A stretch of 64,000 bases of DNA, taken from NCBI GenBank assembly GCA_964343705.1, contig CAYFJX010000007.1, positions 62,001 through 126,000 of the forward strand, given 5' to 3'. This document shows positions 25,201 through 33,377 of this stretch, in pieces. Numbering within the stretch: position 1 is the first letter of the stretch; every line of letters starts with the position of its first letter. This stretch comes from JAUSFM01 sp964343705. GTDB taxonomy: Archaea; Nanobdellota; Nanobdellia; Woesearchaeales; UBA12501. The notes under the pieces were generated by a model. It made no database searches and was not told where the DNA came from. It saw only the letters and a program-made list of their open reading frames with translations. The translations under genes were made by a program, and so were the position numbers.

Positions 25201-27515
25201 GAACTGATCGTCTACGAATGCTTGATGAAATGGAAGAAAAAGGAATTGCTGACTTGGCAGGCTTACCAAAAACAAAAATAACAAAAAGGCCATCAAAAGT
25301 GCAGGATAAAGTGCATCCAGTTGACCCAAAGCTTCACTACACAGATCCAGCACTTGCCAAACATGCAGAAGCTGGTCCTGCTGTTGCACGAGAACTTGAC
25401 GAACTTACACAAGGACATAAAGCAAGGAGTGCGCAAAGTGATAAGCTCAAGCAAGAATTCCCAGAGGTACAACCAAGGAAAGCTCAAGTAAATATTGAAA
25501 CCAAGCTTGGTGAAGGAGACAATGGAGTTGTCTTTACAGGTAGTGTTGATGGGAAAGAGATGGTTTTGAAGGCAGCAAAAGTTGATGGAAAAACAGTACG
25601 TCCTGAGGATGCAATGCGTGAATTGTTTCAAGAAGCAAGCAATATCCAGAAAGGAGCATGTGAAGGCATGCCATGTCCAAAAATTCATGGTGTGTATGAA
25701 CAAGATGGTGTTGTGTACATGGCCATGGAAAAAGTTGAAGGAAAACACATGCGTGATTTAAACACTGATGAAGTAATGGAATACTTCACACCAGATAAGG
25801 TTACCCAGTTCCAATCACAGCTTGAAAAGAAAATACAACAAGGATGGGATCCAGTAGACTTACAAGGAATGGTTGCTACAAAAGCACAAAGACTTGATGA
25901 TGTTGACTATGCTCCAGGAGACTTTGTTCTTATGGATACAGCACAGTGGAATAAAGGACCTCCAGTAAGCCCTGAAGTTGCAAAAAAACGAGCAAACCGT
26001 TATATTGATCATATCATGACACGAGAACGTGACGCAGCAAGAAAGGTTCAGGATCTTCGACATAGACATCGAAAAGTTGCAAAGACCTTAGATAATGCTC
26101 TAGGAAATGACATGGATGGTGTACGTCAAGCCATTGCAAGAATGCATGGGGATGCGGTCGCTGATAAATTTGTAGCGAGACTTTCTGAAAGTAAGGATCC
26201 TATGAAATACATGTATTATCAAGGACTTGATCCAGAAGATGTAGCAAAGAATTACAACAAAGTAAAAAGTGCAGAAGTTGCCGACGGTACATTAGATGCA
26301 ATTCCTGCTGTTGCTAGAGTAGATGAAACAATGGATGCTATTCCAGCAGTACGTCCAGGGGTCGCTGATGAGACTCTAGATAGTATCCCTGCAGTAGATC
26401 CAAGAGTAGCGGCGGATGAGACTTTTGATGCTATCCCTACAGTTAGAGTTGATGATACTGTTGATGCAATACCAACTCCAAAAGTAGATGAAACTCTAGA
26501 TGCTATTCCAGTTGCCAAAGTAGATGGAACCTTAGACGCAATCCCTGTCGCAAAGGTTGACGAGACACTTGACGCAGTACCAGATCTTGGTGCAACACAA
26601 CCGATTCGTGTACCACAGCCTGACGTTGAAGATCTTACAAAGACACAACCAATACGTGCTCTTCCTGCACAAGCAAAACCAATAGGACCTTCTGTAAGTA
26701 AACGAACACAATATTTCCAAGATCAAATGGATGAAGCATTCTCAAAAGCAGGTCGTGAAATAGATCACCCACTTGTTGGAAGTTCTGAAATGAGAGTTAC
26801 AGCAAAAGAAATTGATGGTGCTCAACAGTTTGAAATAAGTGGTCATTTGAAGGACAAGAAAGGTGCAAATCTTGGTGGGTTTGACGACGGAAGTTTCTTT
26901 AAGCAAACAATTCGTGTTGACGAAGATGGTGTTGCAACAGTTCAACGACAATTTAAGTTTGATAGGACACATGATGAACGATTAATTACAAAAACTATTG
27001 AAGCTGAAAATGAACACGTACGAAAAGCATTATTACAAATGGGTGTTGATGACTATAGAACTATACCAAATAGTCCTGTTGAATTTAAAGCGCTATGTGG
27101 TACACGACCTTGCCGTATTGCAGATAGTCGGGGTGATGTTGCAGAAGATGTTGAAAGTTGGCTGCAATCAACTCCAGGTAGAAACTTCCTTGATAGTACT
27201 GAAGGAAAGCAATGGTATGGCACTGTCCAAGAAGAAAAAGGATTCTTTGCAGGACTTGTTGACAAAATTAGAGGAAAAAGTCCTGTAGACGCAGATAAAT
27301 TACCAGCGTCTGTAAACATGTACCCTGACGAGTTTATGAAAGGTAAAGCTTACCCAGTGGATGTTGATGTTTTTAGTGATGGTATGGCTGATAATGTTGT
27401 TTCTCTTGAGATTAGTAAGGCGAACCGTGCACTTGTTGGCAATGCAATAAGAAATCAGTATGTTACTGAGGGTGTTCGCAAATTGACGCAAAGAATAAGA
27501 TGTGTTGCAGGGTGA
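19233..27515 (+). CDS. Exported ~2760-aa mosaic protein with NTase-like and kinase-like domains (set C)
   Basis: The start at 19233 (MKKVGINRGG) gives a signal peptide ending in TLAADDDDEK. The order by approximate residue is: beta-rich head 150-515 (SFKDGKF, GTAVIAGKV; pair VSCKGCKDG); coiled coil 650-865; Ala-rich hydrophobic stretch 1160-1340; Cys pair LCKATGTC near 1546. A nucleotidyltransferase-like domain spans 1790-2000 (SGSGG near 1824, TGDADLLIP near 1841, EVDLIAGF near 1908). A kinase-like domain spans 2083-2246 (LGEGDNGVVF, MVLKAAK, WDPVDLQG, FVLMDTAQW). Eight DETLDAIP-type repeats follow at 2349-2453, then an R module at 2490-2716 (ALCGTRPC). It has no obvious C-terminal toxin beyond a short tail. 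The N-terminal half is paralogous to the 8008-aa protein. It meets the 419-aa gene tail-to-tail, 2 bp apart. Confidence 0.7.
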   Translation: MKKVGINRGGVVGTLATVLLLLVLLLLFLTPLTLAADDDDEKLDPEKITPEDFSKLTPAKQDEMFPKIPAAKQAEILQKHYRDELAEKFFQNKAQIANPANAEIAKKYFDNPSNVVKDLDTAKEYFKQPGKIQEAGAGAHKYFVTKYKANYQFDPSATNLDYDPDKGTLSIPSTSPTEEPKSINLADYKGDSSIQEIRAEGNEFVIKRRVGDKDESMRITGDSGADISFKDGKFMLKDKAGNTHDIESEGDAVLDIGSQGVTIEGQASGTAVIAGKVVDFKNRKGKLFMAPNGDMSADDAWVDSATLQIDGKFSKQGNDIHSHAYEGRETTLVDKQSGIGVITRGVPALTHLDTVGPHTEGMVPPSLTAQQAKEVASGLREAPAGPAPEQAEVWIKNDGSSTAVYAKGKVDVAHHVIDESDVLGIDTAKPRYSGKDLDAKFEYTTDNAPDNPAEKFIMSGIGTYTDMQMVMDGEQKGASVKKLNPSATHDMLDVSCKGCKDGTGVRVRKNLVLFNNKKELSDEQIQSAKTAGLNVEAAEQATKSRTPHRATLEIRYDMKDGKFVVDSNKAQLQTIATLLGTGMEVAADKQLLTKVEGENTFFGLGQNGVGRYESHKDEETNVVSLVLHNPEGSKSPLGQKIRFDMGIDPTKLNDPKYVGEMDKALDAKVKADKHLQQLQKRFAKMKGKRFKGAEMGADGICMNQECQRALKAMPQFQRIQLRLQKEHLKAENAKNRALVSALQADGKSTKLVEAKIKENKKKYRAAKKVQQTLYEQDQKKLAVTKRDDKQAGQAKEAILVAEKFGKQNRRLGKNIRVLEGDIEGLRERLKGEDRPEYRKGLQDRIASLKKKINTFKQEHQEVTNLYENALAANEGDPHVLAEMALNTGNTADLNTAMKLAEKIKGDQGHLLVAKACAQVGDAQCVAQRVAAIKNPRVKEKAAAAQEQIEDQAMAKMVQQARELRQRESKARTEFEEERRTNILAKVSFLANWYEHDEQHEKQAKDYVEGISDAAYATAMLRKKLKADGKDTSFAAIRAMPDEQKRAILGDKIPLGNFGSFDRTMLKTEEKLAMGKSLSVQERFDLAKEAADQKVMFAHGDVVAAEKEYKALLADMGHLTDKVRGIRNLRKTVDQVRRDKELVFAGVETGIHTPWSYQTVGRIASESMDITIAADLLVGGAIAGKALKTALETSETALKVAKKARTLKTAAAQTRPAVAVMKAGSVAKAKGVEIAAGAADVGRRLAKPAVALAKTKPAQAVAEAGKNLVKFENSAIANVVTPNAKKLGRSAAKGAATVKEVLTKPRYLRPSESQKAVKAAEAEAKLTRKLVAGMNKEEKAEFAATIVRAEEKVVAARKEADLLDKADKLAKKAIKQQKKAAKKPPKPAEVIKSQAEKNMERGVIIDTADDIAVRMGTKKIFGRQKSKNVAKRLEKLKKAYADAKEAGTHAERLAAARKLKKLNDHKEKMRDLEAVADTYFRRVARQHAKKMAETAEAAGDISKVAKATARTMPPTTAKAAAHEADDLTEVALFGTGARNVDYEAMPQLCKATGTCDPTPFGAEVAQRAGMTPDEFAEQANALRAMDQASEVSDLASGSRVMQEAQRAQRGKGPSAVVTPTGSMGAITPRPRVNPTSKLDAPTKAKLSARLDKSHTSLAGVHAHESAAPFPKPPKQLRRQQQAVRQQEARLEKARKEGVFDEVADTVDDVDVPFDPSKRTELPEVPDLTDEARLIPPPIADDTLDATIPIPVPTEKPKGGFTRQEKVVLEPGATQPTPLRENIIPGLEDVVARAPEAGYTGRAEILSDVKPLTDFLEGQDVKWAVSGSGGIADELAIMGQRTGDADLLIPTSKWESLDEMLQARARDGTLGEIGIKEYRPMKHDPFDVPGGVGFDSRAKGEVVLANGQEVDLIAGFGYKVTDPKAIKKGMVEVAPGVTLPLEKTPDGRHRVELFDIDNAGNPNVPSFFQKGEGGATFMTPDALRAKYTFEKRTDRLRMLDEMEEKGIADLAGLPKTKITKRPSKVQDKVHPVDPKLHYTDPALAKHAEAGPAVARELDELTQGHKARSAQSDKLKQEFPEVQPRKAQVNIETKLGEGDNGVVFTGSVDGKEMVLKAAKVDGKTVRPEDAMRELFQEASNIQKGACEGMPCPKIHGVYEQDGVVYMAMEKVEGKHMRDLNTDEVMEYFTPDKVTQFQSQLEKKIQQGWDPVDLQGMVATKAQRLDDVDYAPGDFVLMDTAQWNKGPPVSPEVAKKRANRYIDHIMTRERDAARKVQDLRHRHRKVAKTLDNALGNDMDGVRQAIARMHGDAVADKFVARLSESKDPMKYMYYQGLDPEDVAKNYNKVKSAEVADGTLDAIPAVARVDETMDAIPAVRPGVADETLDSIPAVDPRVAADETFDAIPTVRVDDTVDAIPTPKVDETLDAIPVAKVDGTLDAIPVAKVDETLDAVPDLGATQPIRVPQPDVEDLTKTQPIRALPAQAKPIGPSVSKRTQYFQDQMDEAFSKAGREIDHPLVGSSEMRVTAKEIDGAQQFEISGHLKDKKGANLGGFDDGSFFKQTIRVDEDGVATVQRQFKFDRTHDERLITKTIEAENEHVRKALLQMGVDDYRTIPNSPVEFKALCGTRPCRIADSRGDVAEDVESWLQSTPGRNFLDSTEGKQWYGTVQEEKGFFAGLVDKIRGKSPVDADKLPASVNMYPDEFMKGKAYPVDVDVFSDGMADNVVSLEISKANRALVGNAIRNQYVTEGVRKLTQRIRCVAG
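26278..26590 (+). repeat. Eight in-frame ~13-residue repeats of type x-D-E-T-L-D-A-I-P
   Basis: Encodes successive ADGTLDAIP, VDETMDAIP, ADETLDSIP, ADETFDAIP, VDDTVDAIP, VDETLDAIP, VDGTLDAIP and VDETLDAVP, separated by 3-8 residues. The DNA copies differ at synonymous positions, so this is an old, protein-level repeat and not a recent array. It lies between the kinase-like domain and the R module, followed by two TQPIR motifs. Confidence 0.85.
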
Positions 27516-27517
27516 TA

Positions 27518-28777
27518 TCACGCTCTGGTGAAATCTTTGTATGGGGTCGGTTCTATCATGCTTCTCATTTGGTAATGTTGGGGATCAGTGAAAACCTTTT
27601 TTTTATGCATTTCCCCTTTGTGTTTTTTCCTTAGTATTTTTTCTCCAAATGGATCTGCTTGGTAATATGATTTCCCATTCCTGAAGTATATTTCATCATT
27701 ACCTTCGATAACATGGCTGACTTTAAACGCGTCTTCACTGACAAGCAATGCTTTGTTGTGTTGGTAAAAGGCTTCTACAGAGAGAGCATCCCACCATGCC
27801 CGCTTCATGTTTCTAGGTAGAATTAATTCAGGTTTGTGAAATGGAACTTTGCCTGGGTTAAGTATGTATCCTTCTGATTCATGACCGCGTATTTGTACAA
27901 GATGATCTCCTTGGAATTGTTTTCCAAGCCGTTGAAGGACGCGGCGGATTGCTATGTCTTGTAGATGTGTTGCTTTACATTCTTGTACTTCATAATCGAG
28001 TTCGGAATTAACATTTGAGGGCGCAATATCATACACATCATTTGCTGTCCTGACAAGCCAGTCTAAAACATCAGGATTGTCTTGTAGAAAATGAAAATAA
28101 GCATCTTCATATAATTGAATAACCTTGTCCTTAGCAATTACTTCTCCATCCATATACCAGTGCTGTGCCCAGTTACCTTTGCCGAATCGTTCATCTAGCC
28201 GTGCGAATACTGCTTTTTTTCCTCTGCCAAAATAGCTTAACTCGCCCAGAATGACGAGCCAGTCCTTTGAAGTGGTTTGTGGTGTTAACTTGTATGTTCT
28301 TGTTTCACCTGTATCCCTGGTAAAGCGTACATATTGAATACTATTGGGAGTCTCAAATAGGAAGAGATTTGTTGGATGGTGTGAGACAAAAACATCTTGT
28401 AATCTAGCATCCTCAGGAATTTCTCCTGGTTTGTATTGTGCTTCTGCTAGTTGTGTGAAGATGTCAAAAAGGCCTTTGATTCTGCTTACCAGCAATTCTT
28501 TTTTTTCATCAAATTCTAAAGTTAATCTTTTGCTCATTCCATCACTTTGAGATATTGCTTTTAAATGTTCTGAATCAATTATTTGTGAACCTGAATTGCT
28601 TCCTGCAATAATAGATATGCTTAATTCCGGTTCTTCAGTAAGAATTATACCTGTTGCATATTCTCCGATTAGACTTGAATATTGAAAGGCTTTATCATGT
28701 AGTACTGGACTGCTCATTCTAAAAGGATCATTACCTGCAAGAGTTTCACAATCTACTTCTACAACGAGTTCCAGCAT
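27518..28777 (-). CDS. 419-aa protein of unknown family, candidate immunity partner of the 2760-aa protein
   Basis: A soluble 419-residue protein without a signal peptide. The segment around 200-310 looks like a conserved core, with FGKGNWAQHWYMDGE, YEDAYFHFL, DVYDIAPSNV, THLQDIAIRR, LVQIRG and NPGKVPFHKPELI. I cannot name the family. It converges on the large exported gene, with the two stop codons 2 bp apart within the palindrome TGATATCA. That repeats the arrangement at 33374 and 59765. The promoter carries the shared inverted repeat and BRE/TATA. Cytosolic location, pairing and regulation suggest self-protection or an accessory role; this is inferred. Confidence 0.55.
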   Translation of the reverse strand: MLELVVEVDCETLAGNDPFRMSSPVLHDKAFQYSSLIGEYATGIILTEEPELSISIIAGSNSGSQIIDSEHLKAISQSDGMSKRLTLEFDEKKELLVSRIKGLFDIFTQLAEAQYKPGEIPEDARLQDVFVSHHPTNLFLFETPNSIQYVRFTRDTGETRTYKLTPQTTSKDWLVILGELSYFGRGKKAVFARLDERFGKGNWAQHWYMDGEVIAKDKVIQLYEDAYFHFLQDNPDVLDWLVRTANDVYDIAPSNVNSELDYEVQECKATHLQDIAIRRVLQRLGKQFQGDHLVQIRGHESEGYILNPGKVPFHKPELILPRNMKRAWWDALSVEAFYQHNKALLVSEDAFKVSHVIEGNDEIYFRNGKSYYQADPFGEKILRKKHKGEMHKKKVFTDPQHYQMRSMIEPTPYKDFTRA

Positions 28778-28797
28778 ATGTTTGTAAAGAAGGCTCC

Positions 28798-28836
28798 CTA
28801 TTTAAATCTTTCCATATTTACCACTATTTGATGGTT
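28798..28836 (-). promoter_or_regulatory. Inverted repeat plus BRE/TATA promoter of the 419-aa gene
   Basis: On the minus strand it reads TAACCATCAAATAGTGGTA, six bases, GGAAAG (BRE, 28808-28813) and ATTTAAATA (28798-28806), 20 nt before the ATG at 28777. The arms ACCA/TGGT match the shared element. The site also lies upstream of the divergent 1496-aa gene. Confidence 0.6.
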
Positions 28837-28852
28837 AATCATTGTGAATAAA

Positions 28853-28860
28853 TTTATATA
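28853..28860 (+). promoter_or_regulatory. TATA box TTTATATA of the 1496-aa gene
   Basis: Ends 26 nt before the ATG at 28887, giving a leaderless transcript independent of any prepilin-like gene. Confidence 0.55.
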
Positions 28861-28886
28861 TGTTGTATGTTTGAAAAAAGAAGTAC

Positions 28887-31800
28887 ATGAAGGACAGTAG
28901 TGGAAGAAAAATGGGCGTGTTAGTCTGGAATCTTTTACTTTTGAGTTTCTTTATGTTTATTCCAGTCTCATACGCTGCTGAAGCGTGTACTTTTGGCGCT
29001 CTGAAGCAAGTAGATGTAAGTTCTATAGATGATTTTGTTGCTGCAGAGAAAATTCGGCTGGGCCAACGCATGGAAGGTGATGTGCCGCTTCGTGTTAGTC
29101 GGAGTGGTGATGCTGCTGACCTTGAAAAAGTGTATCAGCGTATAAACATACATTTCCCTGAAGCCAAGCGTGCTGTTCCAGTGCAACAACATAAAGAAGC
29201 ACTGGCTGTAAAGCTTAGAGTCACTGCTCAGGAGCCATCCCTTGACTCTCTTGTTAACAAGGAAATAACATCATTAGCTGACAAGTACGGCGAAGAAGAA
29301 ACTATTGTGTCATTGATGGACTTGTTTTATCTTGACAAAGAGATGAAAGGTAGGAATTATTTTTCTCCTGATAAAGTTAAGAAGGCGGTGGGCCAACTTG
29401 CCATGTCACAAAGTGAAAAAGAAAGAATAATACAATTGATGACGAGGTTAGGTGATGAAATTAAAAAACAAAGCTCTGAGTTTCATATAGAAAATATGCT
29501 TGATCTTGAAAAATTAAAGGCTGTTCATCAGGATGTTTTGTCACATATTCTTTCAGAGGAGGGTATTTCATCGTCAGAACTTTTGGACATGATGGGAACA
29601 GTTTTGGTGAGACAAAAAGGCCAAGGAAGCGTGTCAGCTGTTTCTGAAGCGAATATTGAAACATTACTTGAGTTTGATAGACATCTTGATAGGCTTATCA
29701 AATCAAGTGAATTGGATTCTAATGCAAGAGTTATCGGGCTCTTGGGTGATATTGAGCCGGCAGTTTCAGTTCGCATGGCAAGGCATGGTCCAGAATCAGT
29801 TGATATAGCGTATGTAAGCAGAAAGAGCATGATGACAGAGGGTGAAAAGCTTGTGTACTTTGGTGAACTTAGTACTAATCCAGCTCTTATATTGGATGAG
29901 TCACTGCTTGATCAGGGGTTGGTGTATAGTAGTATTTACAAGAAATATCCTGATGGCACAGAGACAGGTATATTTGTTGATAGTTGGGATATGATCAAAG
30001 AACTTGAACTTAAGGGTGAAGAGGCTAGATTAAGGTTTCGTAGGGAATTCAGAAAGAAACTCGAAATAGTATTAGAATCTGACTCAGAATTCGCACGTGA
30101 AGCAGAACGAATCTATTCTCAACTTCATTTGGGTGCAGAAGATGTTATTTTTACAGATACAGGCTTTAAGGGAACCATCCCGACGTTTCTTGCAACCATG
30201 CATGAGATTAAGCATCCAGGGCAAAAAGCAGAAATATTCCTCTACGGTGTAAAGGATGAATACGCAGGTGTTATTTCTCATTTTGTTGTTGGTCGTAGGA
30301 ATGTAAAGAAGATAGAAAACATGGGGAAATTCTCAGAAATAGGAGGATTTAGCCTGACTAAAGGGGCACTTGTTGGAAGAAGCAGTCCTAAAGATGAGCT
30401 GCTTGCTTCTATTGACCAGTTTTTTATTGGAAGAACAGCAGGCACACCTTCTCCTGGTGATCCTCGTCTCTATGATGCACCATCAGTTCCTGTTACAAGA
30501 TCAAGGGATGTTCCACAAAAATTGACAAGAATTGCTGACAGAAATGATATTGATGATTCAGTTAGAAATGTACTAGATGATCTTGATGTTGAAGCCATGG
30601 GTGACGCCGATGTGTTAGCACCAAGCATTGGAAAAATTGGTGAGCCTGGTAGTGCAGTCAATCAACTTGGTCTTGACAGACCAAAGCTTGTGCACAAAAA
30701 GGATGGAAGAAAAGTCACCTGGGAAATTGATACATCAAATCCAACAACAGCAAAGATTAGAGCAAAAGGCCAGCTTGGTGCAGAAGACAGTGGTAGAAAA
30801 CAAATGGCAATGGCAGGGATTATGGATGAATCAGATGATGTACTTGTTCCAGCGGTACGAAGAAAGAAATTTTCAGATGGCACAGGATATGTTGAAAAAG
30901 AAGTTATTGAAGGTGCGCGAGATCTTGGTGTCACACCATTAGAAATGAGAAACAACCTCAAGAATCTCCAAGATGCGGGTAAGATTACAGCACAGGAAGC
31001 AGAGCAACTTGGAAACATGTTACGAAAGCAAGGTGTGAGGAATAATTTGCTTGGTTTTACTAATCAAGGTACCAAGTTCAAACGTATGCCTGATGGGTCA
31101 TTAAAGCTTGTTGTTGAACCTAATCCAGATACAATGAAAGGAATGCTTGACTATGAAGTACTACATGAAATTGGTGATTCCCATCTTTCAAGTACAACAG
31201 ATAGTGTGTATGGTTTCTTTAACAAAGCAGACTATTACAATGATGGTTTGTTTGATGCAGAGAGGTTTAGAGCACACGTTACAGAAGCTGTAGATGAAGT
31301 TGCAGACATGATCGGTGATAAAGGAGCGTTTATGAAAAAGTATACTGACGCAGGATACACACATGATGAAGCTCAAAAGATGTTTAAACGTATTGAGAAC
31401 CGAGTTGCAAATGCTCGACGTGAAATTGAGGCTGGAGTGCCAGGTGACTTACGTACTATGATTGACAATGGCGGACGATTACTTGCACAAAGTGATGGAA
31501 CCTATACAGCACTTAAGGCGCGTAAAAAAGTAGGACCCCGTGTTAAGGTTTTCTCAGATCCTCTTAAGAGAGGAAACATGCGACCAGATGCTGATACTGT
31601 AGCTGACTTTGTACCAAAGCATACACCTGCTAAAGAAAGATTCAAAACATTTGATGAATTAACAGTCTCACCCCCTCGTGCACCTGAGAGTGTTATACAA
31701 CACAATAATGAATTGTTTGGTCATGTAGCCCGAGATCCAGATGTTCGTAGAGCACTTGACAAAGTCCATGTTTCTGGAGGGAAAAAATGTCCCATACTTG

Positions 31801-33377
31801 GATTTGCTGCACGTACAAGAAAAGGCGGTGGATGTGTTCCTGAGTTTGAAGTTGACAGTGCTGAAGAACTTGCAAGTGTTGAACGCTTGAATGACGCGCT
31901 GGATTCAGCTGGCGCAGAACAAGTGCAGGTTGTAAAAACAGGCTTTATTGATGAATCGCCGCCTCATGCTTTAGAGCGTGCTGGAAAGCAGCAGGTGCAG
32001 ATGATTGCTGAATTTGGTGGTCGTGAAGTACAATTGCAGAGCATTGGTAAGTTTACACCTGATGAGATCACACCTGAGGCGTTGACTCGTGTTGCTAATG
32101 TGTTTTTTGATGATTCAGCAAAAATGGCTCGGACTGGCAAGCTGACACCAAGGATGCAAGCATTGGTTGATGAAGGTGTGATAACAGCTCAGAAGGCTGT
32201 TGTTTTGAAACATGCAGCTGTTGGTGTGGAGGAAGGTGTTAGGTTTGGAGGGTCACATGTTTCTATTATTGAGAAATGGGGTACTTACATGATTCAAAGA
32301 GTGAGGGCTACGTATCATTTAACAAATAAAGCTAAGCGTAAGCTTATTGAAGCAATACAACGAGAGGTTAACCGAGCTAAAAATACACTTGGTCGTGAGG
32401 GAAAAATGGATAAGCTTGCTCAGGATGATGGTGGGAGGAATGTAAGAGGGTTTGGTGGTAAAAGCGGCTTCTCTAGGACTGATTTCCCAATTAAATTGGG
32501 ACCTGGAGCTGCAAGAAAAGGTGAGAAGCATATAAATAAGGTGTATAATCTAGTGGAAGAAGGTAAGTTTGATGATGCGTTTGCAAAACTTTTAACAGAT
32601 AAGGACTCTTTTCTTCCTCAAGATATAGATGCATTAACAAAATTTGTGATAGAAAGGAAACATGCGTTTGATGAAATCTTAGAGCGTGCCTCTCTTGTAT
32701 TTGGTACGAGATTGGATCCTACAAAGAATGAACACTTGAGATCTAAAGCCGTAGAAACTGTCAAAAAGCTAAAGCCAAGTCACATGCGTAGCAGTGAAAC
32801 AACAGGAACTATTCTTCGTGATGGAAAAATATTATCTTCAAAAAGACAAGGAAGAACTAATAGGTATTACGCTGAAAAAGGATTGGAAAATAAAGTCTTT
32901 TTTAGTTTAGGTGGACCGTTTGAAGCTATTGGAAAAGATGGGCCTGTGTTTGTTGCGAGAAAAGATGTACTGAAAGCACGAGATTTTGAGGCTAATCCCT
33001 TTGACTCAATAGTTTATGATGATGTTGTTGAAGTTAAAAGTAATACTATAACTGATGAAGCTTTATTGAGATCTTACTACACCACATTTGTACAAAATGA
33101 AGGAAAAATTATTCCTGTTAAAAAAATAGGGGGGAGAAGAGCATCAGCGATTCCAGAAATTCGGTTTGAATCAGAGATTGATCTTAATGAAATAGAGGCA
33201 ATTCTTGTTTCTCCTGAAGATTACAAAGTTTTTACAACTGATCCATTAATACCTGCTCAAACAAAGGCAAAATTAGTGAATATTAATGATTTAGGTGTTG
33301 GTAGTACAACTGAGGGTTATTATAATTATGTTGGGTTAGAGAATGCAATTGATATTCCTCTTGATATGATTCCTTAA
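28887..33377 (+). CDS. Exported 1496-aa protein with ADP-ribosyltransferase-like C-terminus
   Basis: The N-terminal signal peptide ends PVSYAAEAC. A helical part follows, then around residues 290-520 a domain with VSVRMARHGPES and VIFTDTGFKGTIP. Residues about 595-890 repeat a domain of the 8008-aa protein (VTWEIDTSNP, FSDGTGYVEKE). Next come the Cys-pair linker (KKCPILGFAARTRKGGGC), part of the helical H repeat (KLTPRMQALVDEGVITAQ) and a pre-toxin-like linker (FPIKLGPGAARKG near 1200). The last 200 residues read HMRSSETTGTILRDGKI, KVFFSLGG and PEIRFESEIDLNEIEAILV. This resembles DarT/PARP-like ADP-ribosyltransferases, including a late Glu-bearing strand. It shares its stop (TTAA) with a convergent ADP-ribosylglycohydrolase. 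It lacks the beta head and the prepilin-like partner of the other large genes. Confidence 0.65.
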   Translation: MKDSSGRKMGVLVWNLLLLSFFMFIPVSYAAEACTFGALKQVDVSSIDDFVAAEKIRLGQRMEGDVPLRVSRSGDAADLEKVYQRINIHFPEAKRAVPVQQHKEALAVKLRVTAQEPSLDSLVNKEITSLADKYGEEETIVSLMDLFYLDKEMKGRNYFSPDKVKKAVGQLAMSQSEKERIIQLMTRLGDEIKKQSSEFHIENMLDLEKLKAVHQDVLSHILSEEGISSSELLDMMGTVLVRQKGQGSVSAVSEANIETLLEFDRHLDRLIKSSELDSNARVIGLLGDIEPAVSVRMARHGPESVDIAYVSRKSMMTEGEKLVYFGELSTNPALILDESLLDQGLVYSSIYKKYPDGTETGIFVDSWDMIKELELKGEEARLRFRREFRKKLEIVLESDSEFAREAERIYSQLHLGAEDVIFTDTGFKGTIPTFLATMHEIKHPGQKAEIFLYGVKDEYAGVISHFVVGRRNVKKIENMGKFSEIGGFSLTKGALVGRSSPKDELLASIDQFFIGRTAGTPSPGDPRLYDAPSVPVTRSRDVPQKLTRIADRNDIDDSVRNVLDDLDVEAMGDADVLAPSIGKIGEPGSAVNQLGLDRPKLVHKKDGRKVTWEIDTSNPTTAKIRAKGQLGAEDSGRKQMAMAGIMDESDDVLVPAVRRKKFSDGTGYVEKEVIEGARDLGVTPLEMRNNLKNLQDAGKITAQEAEQLGNMLRKQGVRNNLLGFTNQGTKFKRMPDGSLKLVVEPNPDTMKGMLDYEVLHEIGDSHLSSTTDSVYGFFNKADYYNDGLFDAERFRAHVTEAVDEVADMIGDKGAFMKKYTDAGYTHDEAQKMFKRIENRVANARREIEAGVPGDLRTMIDNGGRLLAQSDGTYTALKARKKVGPRVKVFSDPLKRGNMRPDADTVADFVPKHTPAKERFKTFDELTVSPPRAPESVIQHNNELFGHVARDPDVRRALDKVHVSGGKKCPILGFAARTRKGGGCVPEFEVDSAEELASVERLNDALDSAGAEQVQVVKTGFIDESPPHALERAGKQQVQMIAEFGGREVQLQSIGKFTPDEITPEALTRVANVFFDDSAKMARTGKLTPRMQALVDEGVITAQKAVVLKHAAVGVEEGVRFGGSHVSIIEKWGTYMIQRVRATYHLTNKAKRKLIEAIQREVNRAKNTLGREGKMDKLAQDDGGRNVRGFGGKSGFSRTDFPIKLGPGAARKGEKHINKVYNLVEEGKFDDAFAKLLTDKDSFLPQDIDALTKFVIERKHAFDEILERASLVFGTRLDPTKNEHLRSKAVETVKKLKPSHMRSSETTGTILRDGKILSSKRQGRTNRYYAEKGLENKVFFSLGGPFEAIGKDGPVFVARKDVLKARDFEANPFDSIVYDDVVEVKSNTITDEALLRSYYTTFVQNEGKIIPVKKIGGRRASAIPEIRFESEIDLNEIEAILVSPEDYKVFTTDPLIPAQTKAKLVNINDLGVGSTTEGYYNYVGLENAIDIPLDMIP

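Noticed and set aside
26278..26590. Possible CRISPR-like repeat array
   Set aside because: The repeats are in frame, about 13 codons long, degenerate at the DNA level and conserved as protein (DETLDAIP). There are no unique equal-length spacers.
31150..31200. HExxH-like peptidase in the 1496-aa protein (VLHEIGDSH)
   Set aside because: Spacing is H-E-x-x-x-x-H rather than H-E-x-x-H, and the matching place in the 8008-aa protein (VTHELVADQ) lacks the second His.
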